NCBI RefSeq assembly: GCF_042683245.1
Contig: NZ_JBHUJB010000035.1
Span: 62,001 to 126,000 of the forward strand
Length of the DNA: 64,000 bases
DNA from: Rubritalea tangerina
Lineage (GTDB): Bacteria > Verrucomicrobiota > Verrucomicrobiia > Verrucomicrobiales > Akkermansiaceae
Direction: 5' to 3'
How positions within the stretch are numbered: the stretch's first letter is position 1; every line of letters starts with the position of its first letter. Made by a program: the position numbers and the translations under genes. The notes under the pieces were generated by a model that was given only the letters and a program-made list of their open reading frames with translations, was not told the origin of the DNA and did no database searches. Positions 27,865 to 37,486 of the stretch are shown piece by piece.

Positions 27865-27869
27865 ATTAC

Positions 27870-28985
27870 TTATTCAACTGCCACAGACACTTGATGGCCA
27901 TGCGCTTGCAATAGTGCATGCTGCTTTGCAACTTGCACGTCACTTGCCACCATCTCCGCGCACATCTCTTCGACGGTAATCTCAGGAACCCAACCAAGCT
28001 TTTCCTTCGCTTTCGCTGGATCTCCGAGCAAAGTTTCCACTTCAGCAGGGCGGAAATAGCGTGGATCCACTTTGACAATCACAGCACCCACCTGCACTGC
28101 TGGTGCCAGCGCTGAATCAACAGCCACGACAGTAGCGACCTCATCTACTCCTTCGCCAGAAAACTCAAGCTCTATCCCCGCTTCTTTGGCCGACATACTC
28201 ACGAATGCTCGCACCGAAATTTGCTTACCTGTAGCAATCACAAAATCCTCTGGAGTCTCTTGCTGTAGCATCATCCACTGCATGCGCACATAGTCTTTCG
28301 CATGTCCCCAGTCACGAAGAGCATCCATATTCCCTAAATACAAACACTCCTCTAAGCCTTGTGAAATATTCGCAATTCCACGTGTGATCTTGCGCGTCAC
28401 AAAAGTCTCCCCTCGGCGCGGGGACTCGTGGTTGAACAGAATCCCGTTACAGGCATAAATACCATAAGACTCACGGTAATTCACTGCGATCCAATACGCG
28501 TACATCTTCGCCACAGCATACGGCGAACGAGGATGAAATGGCGTCGTCTCCGTCTGTGGAATCTCACGTACCTCTCCATACAACTCCGAGGTCGATGCTT
28601 GGTAAAATCTCGTCTTTTTCTCTAATCCTAAAAACCGAATAGCCTCCAACAATCGTAAAGTCCCCAGTGCATCCACATCCGCCGTGTACTCAGGAGCCTC
28701 AAATGATACCGCAACATGCGATTGCGCCCCCAAGTTGTATACCTCATCCGGCTCCACTTCCTTCATGATGCGAATCAAATTCGATGAGTCGGTCAAATCA
28801 CCGTAGTGCAAGTGGAAACGCGAATCCTCAATGTGCGGATCTTGGTAGATATGATCCACCCTTGCCGTGTTGAACAAGGATGCCCGACGCTTAATGCCGT
28901 GCACTTCGTATCCTTTTTCCAATAAAAATTCAGCCAAATACGAGCCATCTTGACCCGTCACGCCTGTGATAAGAGCTTTTTTCAT
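27870..28985 (-). CDS. gmd: GDP-mannose 4,6-dehydratase
   Basis: A 371-residue enzyme converting GDP-D-mannose to GDP-4-keto-6-deoxy-D-mannose, the first step to GDP-L-fucose. It has the cofactor motif GVTGQDGS (8-15), ASTSELYGE with T132 and E134, SPYAVAKMYAYW with Y156 and K160, and NHESPRRGETFVTRKITR. Its start overlaps the end of the upstream glycosyltransferase by four bases. fcl is the next pathway gene, beyond the GxxExxY insertion. Confidence 0.96.
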   Translation of the reverse strand: MKKALITGVTGQDGSYLAEFLLEKGYEVHGIKRRASLFNTARVDHIYQDPHIEDSRFHLHYGDLTDSSNLIRIMKEVEPDEVYNLGAQSHVAVSFEAPEYTADVDALGTLRLLEAIRFLGLEKKTRFYQASTSELYGEVREIPQTETTPFHPRSPYAVAKMYAYWIAVNYRESYGIYACNGILFNHESPRRGETFVTRKITRGIANISQGLEECLYLGNMDALRDWGHAKDYVRMQWMMLQQETPEDFVIATGKQISVRAFVSMSAKEAGIELEFSGEGVDEVATVVAVDSALAPAVQVGAVIVKVDPRYFRPAEVETLLGDPAKAKEKLGWVPEITVEEMCAEMVASDVQVAKQHALLQAHGHQVSVAVE

Positions 28986-30139
28986 AATTTTGAGCTTAGA
29001 ATCTGATTATATAAGTCTCTTATTTTACAAATTCTATTCTCTAAATCATGGTTATCAGATATATGCTGACAACCTTTTTCTGCGTATTTCCTGCGCATTT
29101 CTGAATGCTCGGTTAGTTGTACTAAAATCGTTGACAAATCATCAACACTTTCAGCCGGAAAAGTTACACCACACTCCCTTTGCCCCAATGCCGCTCGATT
29201 TCCCGGAATATCGCTTACCACAACTGCCAGCTTTGTGGCTAAGGCCTCCAAAATGGCAAGAGGCATACCTTCCCACCTAGAGGGCAAGACAAAAATATCT
29301 GATGCACGTAAAATATCAGGAACATCCGATCGCCAACCTAAAAATTTTATTCTCTCACTTAGCCCCGCTTCAGCAACTTCTTTCTCTAAGCCATTCCTTA
29401 ACTCACCATCACCAACCAAATACAGCTTTAGACGCAAATTGCCAGATTGCTCAAAGGCTCGTATAGCTGCTCGTACAAAAAGTTCAGGAGCCTTTTGCTC
29501 CCACATCCTCCCAACCATTACTGCCACAACTTCATCGACATCCTCCGACAAGACAGATTTCCTTAGCGAACTTCTATCAAGCTCATTAACAGGATAATAG
29601 ACCGTTCGATCAACAGCGTTAGGCAACAGTCTAACAGAACTCTCATCAATGCCCAATGATTTTGTACAAATCAACCGATCAGATTCAGTCAGTGCGATAA
29701 CCACATCACAGCACCGTCCCGCAATCCATTCTAAAAGCCAATAGACAATATACTCAAATTTGCTCTTCGCGGCAGGAAAGGCAAAGCCATGTATAGTGTG
29801 TACAATACATGGAACTCCAGCTAACTTGGCCGCCAATCGCCCCAAAAAACCTGTCTTTGAGGAATGCGTATGCACAACATCATATTCCTCACTCTTAAAA
29901 AGACTATAAAGCTGACAGAACGCTTGGAAATCCTTCCATGGATGAATGGCTCGTTGAAGACTCGGTATACCTCGAAACGATACCCCGACAGCCTCAAGCT
30001 CCGTCACTAGCTCCCCTCTTTCCTTACAAAGGATATGAGCCTCAATACCTTCATCTAGATGAGCTAACTCTTGATAACTTACACGCTGCACACCACTCAA
30101 CATCGGTAAGAGCTGTAAGTGAGCTATTTTTTTTCTCAT
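28982..30139 (-). CDS. Glycosyltransferase family 4
   Basis: A 385-residue GT-B enzyme. The C-terminal Glycos_transf_1 domain has AVMVGRMWEQKAPELFVRAA and the donor-binding VLPSRWEGMPLAILEALATKLAVVVSD segment with the EX7E-like glutamates. N-terminal part has HTHSSKTGFLGRLAA, as in GT4 capsule enzymes. It is coupled by four-base overlaps to gmd downstream and another GT4 upstream, so a fucosyl- or hexosyltransferase role in the same polymer is plausible. Confidence 0.9.
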   Translation of the reverse strand: MRKKIAHLQLLPMLSGVQRVSYQELAHLDEGIEAHILCKERGELVTELEAVGVSFRGIPSLQRAIHPWKDFQAFCQLYSLFKSEEYDVVHTHSSKTGFLGRLAAKLAGVPCIVHTIHGFAFPAAKSKFEYIVYWLLEWIAGRCCDVVIALTESDRLICTKSLGIDESSVRLLPNAVDRTVYYPVNELDRSSLRKSVLSEDVDEVVAVMVGRMWEQKAPELFVRAAIRAFEQSGNLRLKLYLVGDGELRNGLEKEVAEAGLSERIKFLGWRSDVPDILRASDIFVLPSRWEGMPLAILEALATKLAVVVSDIPGNRAALGQRECGVTFPAESVDDLSTILVQLTEHSEMRRKYAEKGCQHISDNHDLENRICKIRDLYNQILSSKL

Positions 30140-31281
30140 TTCTTTGCGCCCTCCAGTATCTCAACCACCCGTTTCATCTGAACAGATCTATTAAATTTCA
30201 GCTCTGCACGACGCCTCCCCTCTGTACCCATTTTTTGTCTGAGTTGACAATCTTTTGATAGCTCAATTATACACTTCGCTAGTTGCTGAGTATCATCGCC
30301 GTCAAATAAGTAGCCAGTTTCACCATCAACCACAACCTCAGGAATGCCTCCCGCCCTAGATCCGACAACAGGCACTGATGCAGCCATGGCCTCATTAATG
30401 ACAAGCGGGGTACCTTCATTTAATGAAGGCACTAATAGAATATCTATAGATTTCATCAAATCACCAACATCATTACGAAACCCCAAGTAATGAACTCGTT
30501 CATTGGACTTCAACTTCAAATCATCTTTATACTCATCATCTTCGGAATTTCCAGAAACCTCCCCAATCACCAATAGATGAAGATTCGGGATCTCCGCCTG
30601 AACCTTAGGCAACGCATCAAAAACGCGATGATGCCCCTTTCTTCGCGTGATCGTTCCAACAATCGCCATGTATATAGAATCAGAATCAGCAGGGAGATCA
30701 TTTCTAAGGGATTGGTAACGGTCAAATGTACTAAAATCAACCCCTTCAAAGACTCTTTCAATTTTATGATTAAATAGAGACTTTTGCCACCTTGGATACT
30801 TGGAAGCTACTGCATAACATATAACAATATTACGAGTAACTAGAGGCAATTGAAGCCAATCAAACCAACCATGAGGTTTGTCTAATTTATCCCATATAAC
30901 AACAGGAACACCTAACATCCGAGCCGCCACGCCTGATGTCAGTAAACCTCTCATATCGTTACAGTACATGACATCAACTTTTAATTCCCTAATGCGCTTG
31001 AAGGTGCTTAAAACGTACATCAAGCCTTGATAGTAACACTTGAAACGCGCCCATCCTTTGTATCGATAAATGGCTCCTCCATATGAAGCCAAAGCCTTAG
31101 GATATTCACAGACAAGCACTTTATATCCACTTTCTCGCAAAAGCTTTGTATATTCACCTTCTGCTGTACACATCACCACACAGTCATGCCCTGCGTCCTC
31201 AGCTTCATTGAGCAATCTCAACATAGTTCTCTGCTGGCCAAATACAACTTGCGGATAGCTCTCGATAAATAATATTTTCAT
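30136..31281 (-). CDS. Glycosyltransferase family 4
   Basis: A 381-residue GT-B glycosyltransferase. Acceptor-side N-terminus MKILFIESYPQVVFGQQRTM; donor-side motifs IVGTITRRKGHHRVFDALPKV and VPSLNEGTPLVINEAMAASVPVV followed by GGIPEVV. Overlaps the next GT4 by four bases, and lies 16 bp after the polymerase-like gene. Sugar specificity cannot be read. Confidence 0.9.
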   Translation of the reverse strand: MKILFIESYPQVVFGQQRTMLRLLNEAEDAGHDCVVMCTAEGEYTKLLRESGYKVLVCEYPKALASYGGAIYRYKGWARFKCYYQGLMYVLSTFKRIRELKVDVMYCNDMRGLLTSGVAARMLGVPVVIWDKLDKPHGWFDWLQLPLVTRNIVICYAVASKYPRWQKSLFNHKIERVFEGVDFSTFDRYQSLRNDLPADSDSIYMAIVGTITRRKGHHRVFDALPKVQAEIPNLHLLVIGEVSGNSEDDEYKDDLKLKSNERVHYLGFRNDVGDLMKSIDILLVPSLNEGTPLVINEAMAASVPVVGSRAGGIPEVVVDGETGYLFDGDDTQQLAKCIIELSKDCQLRQKMGTEGRRRAELKFNRSVQMKRVVEILEGAKK

Positions 31282-31297
31282 GTTCTTAGATCTGCTT

Positions 31298-32671
31298 CTA
31301 AATGGTGGACTTTTTTTGCTCGATCATTGCGCGTTTTTGCTTCAACCACATTAGCTGTCTTCCAGATCGATCAATCAATGCTGGAGTGACTGCTAAAAGG
31401 CCTGTAAGAATCCAAATATTACGTTGCCTTAAGCCAAAACAAAAATTCTGATAGAACAGGCACACTACAAATCCAGCAATCAAAGCCAACAATAAGGCTC
31501 GATGATATCCAGAGGGTTCTTTTCTTAACTTTTTAAAAGGCAACCAGGCCGCATGGAAAAGCCAAATTAAAAAGATAAGAATACCAAACACTCCAGTCTC
31601 AATCATAAGACCGACGTATGTATTATGAACCTCTTCAATGTGTAATTTTTTACCAGCTAATTTCGGCCCAGTCCCCAGGAGAGCATAACTTCCAATATGC
31701 TCAAACGAAGCTTGGATCTGCGCGGGTCGAGTAGAATCCAACCCATTCTTACCTGTCACCCAATTAGTCAGCATTGCTGCGGGACGTTGCCAAGCTGGGG
31801 TTTTCCCCAAACGATAGTTCCCATCAAATGCTGCTAATGCGACGACAAAATACATCACTGTGCTGACGACCAAAGCCATACCGAGACTCCCAATCAAAGA
31901 AAACTTCACCTGCCTAGTCTTTCCCTCATAGAGCCAGACACCAAGAATACCCCCTACACTCAATATCACCATCCCGATAGCAGTGCGAGATCCTGTACCA
32001 ACAGCTGTTATCAGCATTGCTCCTAACAAAGCAAGTAATGCAACTCGATGCCATAACTTTCTATTCGAGTAAGCAAATAAGATCACCACTACTGGCAAAA
32101 TAGGCAACAAAAACGATGGAACCTGATTCTCATTCCTCAATGTCGAATTAACCCGCCCAGTGAAATCCTCAATAGCCCAGACAGGAACTCGCGCAATCGT
32201 CGCCATAGTCCCTACACCCGCAGCTACAACTGCTCCTGCCACCCAAGCCCACAAACAATTCCTCCATGTTGTCCAATCTCGCACCATATATAATATCGTC
32301 AGATATATACAAATCCCGTATATATAGTTCACTGTCTCTAACATACTTGAGGATGCAAAGATCCAACCCGTCATCATATTATGCGCAACCCCACAAAGCA
32401 AAACCCATAAAGCAAAGGTAATTGCTAACACCTTGTTATGCGATGCCTCACGTGACATCGGCAACTTTTTTTGGGGGATACCCGTTATAAGAATCCCAAT
32501 CCATGTGAACACCATCAAAAACTCAACAGCGGTGAGCTTCTCTCGCACAATTGGCAACTCAGGCGACTTTAAGACCGCTGTCGCTGCTATTGCCATGTAG
32601 AGACCTATATGAGGCCGCCTAACAACCACTAACAAAACTGACAACCCCACGAGAAAAGCAACAACTATCAT
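31298..32671 (-). CDS. O-antigen ligase/polymerase-like membrane protein (Wzy/WaaL family)
   Basis: A 457-residue polytopic inner-membrane protein with about ten to twelve hydrophobic segments, beginning MIVVAFLVGLSVLLVVV. A large periplasmic loop near 270-340 ends in the family-like ALLGTGPKLAGKKLHIEEVHNTYVGLMIETGVFG, where H-N-x-Y is the usual Wzy_C pattern. It probably joins repeat units or transfers chains. Lies in a run with GT4 genes downstream and sulfotransferases upstream. Confidence 0.85.
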   Translation of the reverse strand: MIVVAFLVGLSVLLVVVRRPHIGLYMAIAATAVLKSPELPIVREKLTAVEFLMVFTWIGILITGIPQKKLPMSREASHNKVLAITFALWVLLCGVAHNMMTGWIFASSSMLETVNYIYGICIYLTILYMVRDWTTWRNCLWAWVAGAVVAAGVGTMATIARVPVWAIEDFTGRVNSTLRNENQVPSFLLPILPVVVILFAYSNRKLWHRVALLALLGAMLITAVGTGSRTAIGMVILSVGGILGVWLYEGKTRQVKFSLIGSLGMALVVSTVMYFVVALAAFDGNYRLGKTPAWQRPAAMLTNWVTGKNGLDSTRPAQIQASFEHIGSYALLGTGPKLAGKKLHIEEVHNTYVGLMIETGVFGILIFLIWLFHAAWLPFKKLRKEPSGYHRALLLALIAGFVVCLFYQNFCFGLRQRNIWILTGLLAVTPALIDRSGRQLMWLKQKRAMIEQKKSTI

Positions 32672-32723
32672 ACCTATATATTTAGGAATATAAAAAAATT
32701 AACAAATAGATGATTCATACACC

Positions 32724-33530
32724 TCATACTCCAACAACAACATTTGAGATAAGCACCTGTGCTCTATTTTTTTTTATTAAATCTGGGGAAGTTGTCGATT
32801 TCCACTTATCTGCATAGGATGCATCTATAGCTTTATTTATTTGCTGATAACGGCGTTGCGCGTGTAAGCGATGATTCACATTCGAGCCATACCAATCCCT
32901 TTTAGTTTTATGATGTTCTAGTGTTGCCACATCAAATTCAACACCCAAAAAATTACATATATTTTCTATATTCTTCTTTGGAAATTTAACTAGTTGCTCG
33001 AAACTCAACTTACAAACTCGCTCATCATGCTCATACTTCTTGATGGCTCTATTATCATAAATCCACCTATTGATAGCCTGGCTGACTCTACTTCCTCTAT
33101 TCATGAGTGACGGAACGACAGCCCTAGGGTCTCTATGGAGATAAATAACTTTGGCTCTAGGGTAACACCTAAAAATTTCGTCAAGACAATGGATATGTTT
33201 CGGAGTCTTCTCTAACGGAATCATTGCATCTTCGTTTATATTAAGAAAAGTCTCAGTGAACTTTTCTCTAATCTTTCGTGGACTAGACCAGACCCAAAAG
33301 TCATAATTTTCTCCATTCAGAGCTTTTACTTTTGGATGCTCATCTAGAATAGAAACCAACAGCGAAGTTCCGCTGTGCCCACAACCAACAATGAAACACG
33401 GGGCGACATCTTGATTTGCTTGAAGCCTATGGTTCAGTATGGCCCGCCTGAGAACTTTACCCACATGAGACAGATAGAGTTTGGCTCTAAAACCAACATA
33501 AAAATCATGAATTAATAATTTCACATTCAT
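32724..33530 (-). CDS. Sulfotransferase family protein
   Basis: A 268-residue PAPS-dependent sulfotransferase. The 5'-phosphosulfate loop is FIVGCGHSGTSLL (47-58). The 3'-phosphate-binding region is VIYLHRDPRAVVPSL. It should add sulfate to a sugar hydroxyl, probably on a lipid-linked or nucleotide-linked glycan at the cytosolic side. Base composition is clearly more AT-rich than the neighbours, which may signal separate acquisition. Confidence 0.85.
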   Translation of the reverse strand: MNVKLLIHDFYVGFRAKLYLSHVGKVLRRAILNHRLQANQDVAPCFIVGCGHSGTSLLVSILDEHPKVKALNGENYDFWVWSSPRKIREKFTETFLNINEDAMIPLEKTPKHIHCLDEIFRCYPRAKVIYLHRDPRAVVPSLMNRGSRVSQAINRWIYDNRAIKKYEHDERVCKLSFEQLVKFPKKNIENICNFLGVEFDVATLEHHKTKRDWYGSNVNHRLHAQRRYQQINKAIDASYADKWKSTTSPDLIKKNRAQVLISNVVVGV

Positions 33531-33541
33531 ATCTATAAAAA

Positions 33542-34684
33542 CTATATTAAATCATAAACACCTATATAACTTTCAGCATTCTTTCTTTCACTATAGCGCT
33601 CAGCTAAAACCTTATGAGAGTCAGCTACACATCGCTCTGGATTCAACATTACTTCCACCAGAATATCCGCCACAGCCCTCACATCATGTGTATTCACAAA
33701 ATACACATGATCACGTAGGTCACCCACTACCTCGTGGAACACGGGAATCGCACTGACCACCACATTATCATTTACCGACATCGCCTCTACTAACGATAAC
33801 CCAAACCCTTCTTGCGTACCGTCTGATGGTTGCACCACTGCTGTCGAGCGAGCCATCCCTCGAACAGCCTCCTCTTTCTCAACCCACCCGTGAAACACCA
33901 CGCTCTTTTCCAGCCCGAGTTCTATCACCCTTTCTTGAAGCAGGGGCTCATCTGGCCCACTCCCATAAAAATGCAAGACCGCTGATGCATCTTTATCTAC
34001 CACGAACCTCCAAGCCTCCAACAATGAACGCTGACCTTTTTCCGGCACCATTCTCCCCACACAGCTGAGTGTAGATGGAACCTTCTCAAGAACTGCTGAT
34101 GCAATGCCTCGTAGTCCTATCACATCTACACTATTATAGATAACCTCCTCAGAACCTCCATAGTCTCCGACCCTCACAGAGCTTGAATAACTCTTAGCAA
34201 CTGTTTCAGAAACATACACCATCACATCCACATAGCGCTCACTCCAGCGACTAAGGCCCCGAAGTAACGGATTCAGCGAACCATACATCTCATGCTGGGT
34301 CGATACCACCCGACAGGCTGCCTGCTTTCCTATCAATCGTGCTACCCCTCCAGGAACAATAAAATTAGTGTGAACGATGTCAGGCCGCCAAGTTTTGAGC
34401 AACTTTTGGAACTTAGGAATGAAAAAACACATTTGCCAGATCCATGCACAGGGGAACCCATCTCTCGGTACTTCAACAGAAGCCTCTTCTACTCCAGCAG
34501 GTGGCACGACTCTACCTTGCGTCTCGCCAGCAACCATACGCACCCACAAAACTTGAGCCCCCCTCTCTAACAACAGGCGTGACACAGGAGTGACCACCGT
34601 CCATATCGAGTCAGCACAGGCACGATCCACGAATAAAACTCTCCTCCCTTTCATCACCTCTACTCGTCGTTTCCCCATTTTCAC
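33542..34684 (-). CDS. Glycosyltransferase family 4
   Basis: A 380-residue GT-B enzyme. Motifs are LSCVGRMVPEKGQRSLLEAW and VVQPSDGTQEGFGLSLVEAMSVNDNVVVS, both characteristic of the GT4 donor domain. The N-terminus before MKGRRVLFVDRAC is variable, and Met3 or Met11 may be the real start. It sits between two sulfotransferase genes. Confidence 0.88.
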   Translation of the reverse strand: MKMGKRRVEVMKGRRVLFVDRACADSIWTVVTPVSRLLLERGAQVLWVRMVAGETQGRVVPPAGVEEASVEVPRDGFPCAWIWQMCFFIPKFQKLLKTWRPDIVHTNFIVPGGVARLIGKQAACRVVSTQHEMYGSLNPLLRGLSRWSERYVDVMVYVSETVAKSYSSSVRVGDYGGSEEVIYNSVDVIGLRGIASAVLEKVPSTLSCVGRMVPEKGQRSLLEAWRFVVDKDASAVLHFYGSGPDEPLLQERVIELGLEKSVVFHGWVEKEEAVRGMARSTAVVQPSDGTQEGFGLSLVEAMSVNDNVVVSAIPVFHEVVGDLRDHVYFVNTHDVRAVADILVEVMLNPERCVADSHKVLAERYSERKNAESYIGVYDLI

Positions 34685-34695
34685 TGTAATGTAAA

Positions 34696-35583
34696 TTACG
34701 CAATAGAAGATGCAGAATCACAACTCCAGCCTTTAACATACTCCAAATCTTCAGCGTCTAACCACTGGCCTAATGTCGCTATATCGGGCTCAAACTCCTT
34801 CCACAATTCACGAGCCACAGCCTCTGAAACAGCGGGGAACTGAATATTTTGACTTTTTCTTAACCTTTTTCGTAACCAACCTAGATAGGATTTATTCTCA
34901 GCGCCCTCCCGCACCAACATAGGGCGAATTATATTTTTATACAATGCGCCCTCAGTCCTTCTCTGAATAAAGGGGGGGAGTGTAGCCAAATCAGCTGTCA
35001 CATTAGAAACCGTATTAACGGTTAACTCAATCGATGGAATGTTTAAAAATTCACACAAGTCGTCATAACATGACTGTCTCTCTCGTAAATATCTATCAAA
35101 TGTAACTACCCTTATACCCTCAGAGCCAAAAACATTGGACCATAACTTTATTTGCTTACCATACAAACCATAATCTAAGTACTCTCCCCTCCTATAATCA
35201 TTATTAAAATCAACATCTCTGTCTTTATATCTAGTATACAAATAACGATGATGGCTAATGGCCCTATCTAGTGGATTTCTTATTATATAAATAATTTTCA
35301 GATCAGCACCAAAGACCTGCATCGCCAAATTTGGCACATCAGGGTATGTCATTGACTTCGAATATCCAGTAGAAGCTTCTCCACACAGAGCACCTTTGGG
35401 AGCTTGATCAAAAAACTTATGATATTTTTCCTTAATTACGTCAACTGGCCCATCGACCAGTATATGAGGCTCTTTTTCAATAGGCTTAAAAACTTCTGGA
35501 TGTATGCATAAATCATCAAACAATGAGCTCGATGCAGCCTTCATTGCTCCAATAACTAAAAAATGTGACCTATCCTTATTCAT
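34696..35583 (-). CDS. Sulfotransferase domain protein (heparan-sulfotransferase-like)
   Basis: A 295-residue PAPS-dependent sulfotransferase of a different subtype from the one at 32724. The 5'-phosphosulfate loop is FLVIGAMKAASSSLFDDL with K15. The 3'-phosphate-binding segment is IIYIIRNPLDRAISHHRYL, followed by a long helical tail. Two sulfotransferases in one locus suggest that the polymer carries sulfate at two positions or on two sugars. It is also locally AT-rich. Confidence 0.88.
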   Translation of the reverse strand: MNKDRSHFLVIGAMKAASSSLFDDLCIHPEVFKPIEKEPHILVDGPVDVIKEKYHKFFDQAPKGALCGEASTGYSKSMTYPDVPNLAMQVFGADLKIIYIIRNPLDRAISHHRYLYTRYKDRDVDFNNDYRRGEYLDYGLYGKQIKLWSNVFGSEGIRVVTFDRYLRERQSCYDDLCEFLNIPSIELTVNTVSNVTADLATLPPFIQRRTEGALYKNIIRPMLVREGAENKSYLGWLRKRLRKSQNIQFPAVSEAVARELWKEFEPDIATLGQWLDAEDLEYVKGWSCDSASSIA

Positions 35584-35587
35584 ATCT

Positions 35588-36430
35588 CTAACCTTTATCT
35601 TTAATCCCCCCCATGAATCGGGCTAATTTCTGCATAAATACAGGCAACCTTGGGTAGACCAACCTAGCCAAAGGGTTAAAGGCATACCATGGGGGCAATT
35701 TAAATTCACTTACCGCCTTGAGCCCTAGTTGGGCTAGATATCTATTCTGATCTTTTCTCTTGAACTGCCCCTGAAAATAACTCTCGTGCCGAATATCTCG
35801 CTTGGCCAACTTATCTGGTAAATTAGCAACCTTTCCCAACCTCGCCACACGAATAAAAAATTCAAAATCGATCAAATACGGCACGCTTGGGTCATAATTG
35901 TGTCCCTGTTCAATCAAGTTTTTCCGGAACATTACTGCACTGTGGCAATAGGGTATGCACTTGCTCGCCATGCGGCGCATACCTTCATCATTTAACGGGT
36001 ATTGCCGAACAACATGCTCATGGCGTTGGCTATCCACACGCTCCTCGGCACTCCCTACCCAGACACACTCTGGATTATCATGTAAAAACGCCACCTGTTT
36101 CTCCAAACGCTCAGGATAAGCGTAATCGTCTGCATCTAATATCGCGATGAATTGCCCCTTCGCCTCATCACAACCTAGCATAAGAGCCTTGGCCCTTTTC
36201 AAACGCTCTTTTGATGCAATTAATCGAACCCGAGAATCATCAATAGATTTTATCACATCAACTGTGCTATCCGACGAACAATCATCAATAACAAGAACCT
36301 CAATATTTCTCAAAGACTGCATCAACAGGCTCTCTATCGACTGAGCAATATGAGATGCTCCGTTGTAGACAGTGATTAAACCTGTAACAACAATTTCACT
36401 ATTGTCTAATGATTTAGAGGGTTGGCTCAT
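35588..36430 (-). CDS. Glycosyltransferase family 2
   Basis: A 280-residue GT-A enzyme. It begins with the classic TGLITVYNGASHIAQSIESLL, then VLVIDDCSSDSTVDVI, and the metal-binding DXD region ILDADDYAYPERL. Single domain with no membrane span. It overlaps the next GT4 gene by four bases and follows a sulfotransferase, so it probably adds one residue of the same repeat unit. Confidence 0.92.
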   Translation of the reverse strand: MSQPSKSLDNSEIVVTGLITVYNGASHIAQSIESLLMQSLRNIEVLVIDDCSSDSTVDVIKSIDDSRVRLIASKERLKRAKALMLGCDEAKGQFIAILDADDYAYPERLEKQVAFLHDNPECVWVGSAEERVDSQRHEHVVRQYPLNDEGMRRMASKCIPYCHSAVMFRKNLIEQGHNYDPSVPYLIDFEFFIRVARLGKVANLPDKLAKRDIRHESYFQGQFKRKDQNRYLAQLGLKAVSEFKLPPWYAFNPLARLVYPRLPVFMQKLARFMGGIKDKG

Positions 36431-37479
36431 CGGCGGGTAATCATTTTCTCATAGAGTGTCAAATGACGTTTGGCAATCACTTCTACCTCATAGTTACCAA
36501 CCACAAACTCTCTCCCCTGCAACCCCAAGGATTGAGATTCCTCGGGATGCTTTAAATGCCACAGTATCCTCTTCGCTAACGCTTTGTCATCTCCCACCGA
36601 AAAATGTGTACCAGTCTCTCCCTCTTTCAGAAATTCATATGATGCCGGAAAGTCTGAGGTAATCGTAGGAATGCCCAGAGCCATAGCCTCGACCGCGGCC
36701 ATACCAAAACCTTCGAACTTGGATGGCAATACAAACAAGTCGGCCTGCGACAACAAGCCTGCGACTAGTTGAGGCTCCACATGACCTGTAAACACTACCT
36801 TATCCTTCAGGCCTAATTCTTCACTCAACGATCTGTAGTCATCTTCCAACTCCCCCCCCCCAATCAAAGTACACAAAAACTCTACTCCTTGCTTATCCAA
36901 GTTCGCGAGAGCTCGCAAGAGCGTAGGCCAATCTTTTTGAGCGGCCATCCTGCCACATCCTACAATATGATTACCTGCGACACTACACTCCGGTCGCATA
37001 TCTGACTGTGGAATCGTAATAGGCGGAGAAATTGCAACCACATCTCCTCTATAAACACTCAATTCACGCGCCGTCAGCTCTGAAGCCCCTACCGCCCCAT
37101 CAACGCACTTCAGCGCGAGAACCTGAAGCCATTTGTGCATAGCATTCCATACATGCAACGGTAAATGCCAACTAGCTACAACTGGAACATCGCAACTATA
37201 TTTGGTATAGACACTGACAATAGACATCGAGACATAAAGATGTAAATGAACAAGTCCTACATCTTCCTGATTTACAATAGACTTGAGCCTCTTGAGCTGC
37301 TTCCTTCTTGAGCCAAGCACTAGGCAAGTTTCAGAACTCCATTGCCGACTAGGCTCCCTCCCCCCGAGCAGAACTAATGTCACACGATGGCCAATCTCAA
37401 TAAGTTTAGCACCCAAACGCTCCACGTACGTTTCAGTGCCTCCTTTCCCCCAGTGCTCTAGAACAAATACAATATTCAT
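36427..37479 (-). CDS. Glycosyltransferase family 4 with an internal G10 tract
   Basis: A 350-residue GT-B enzyme. N-terminal MNIVFVLEHWGKGGTETYVERL is a typical acceptor-side start. The donor domain has VGCGRMAAQKDWPTLLRAL, CTLIGGGELEDDY, and VLPSKFEGFGMAAVEAMALGIPTITS. The GGG of CTLIGGGELE is encoded by a run of ten G at 36852-36861 (C10 on the plus strand). A change of one base there would truncate the enzyme, so it is a candidate phase-variable gene. In this sequence the frame is intact. Confidence 0.9.
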   Translation of the reverse strand: MNIVFVLEHWGKGGTETYVERLGAKLIEIGHRVTLVLLGGREPSRQWSSETCLVLGSRRKQLKRLKSIVNQEDVGLVHLHLYVSMSIVSVYTKYSCDVPVVASWHLPLHVWNAMHKWLQVLALKCVDGAVGASELTARELSVYRGDVVAISPPITIPQSDMRPECSVAGNHIVGCGRMAAQKDWPTLLRALANLDKQGVEFLCTLIGGGELEDDYRSLSEELGLKDKVVFTGHVEPQLVAGLLSQADLFVLPSKFEGFGMAAVEAMALGIPTITSDFPASYEFLKEGETGTHFSVGDDKALAKRILWHLKHPEESQSLGLQGREFVVGNYEVEVIAKRHLTLYEKMITRR

Positions 37480-37486
37480 CTCCCAT

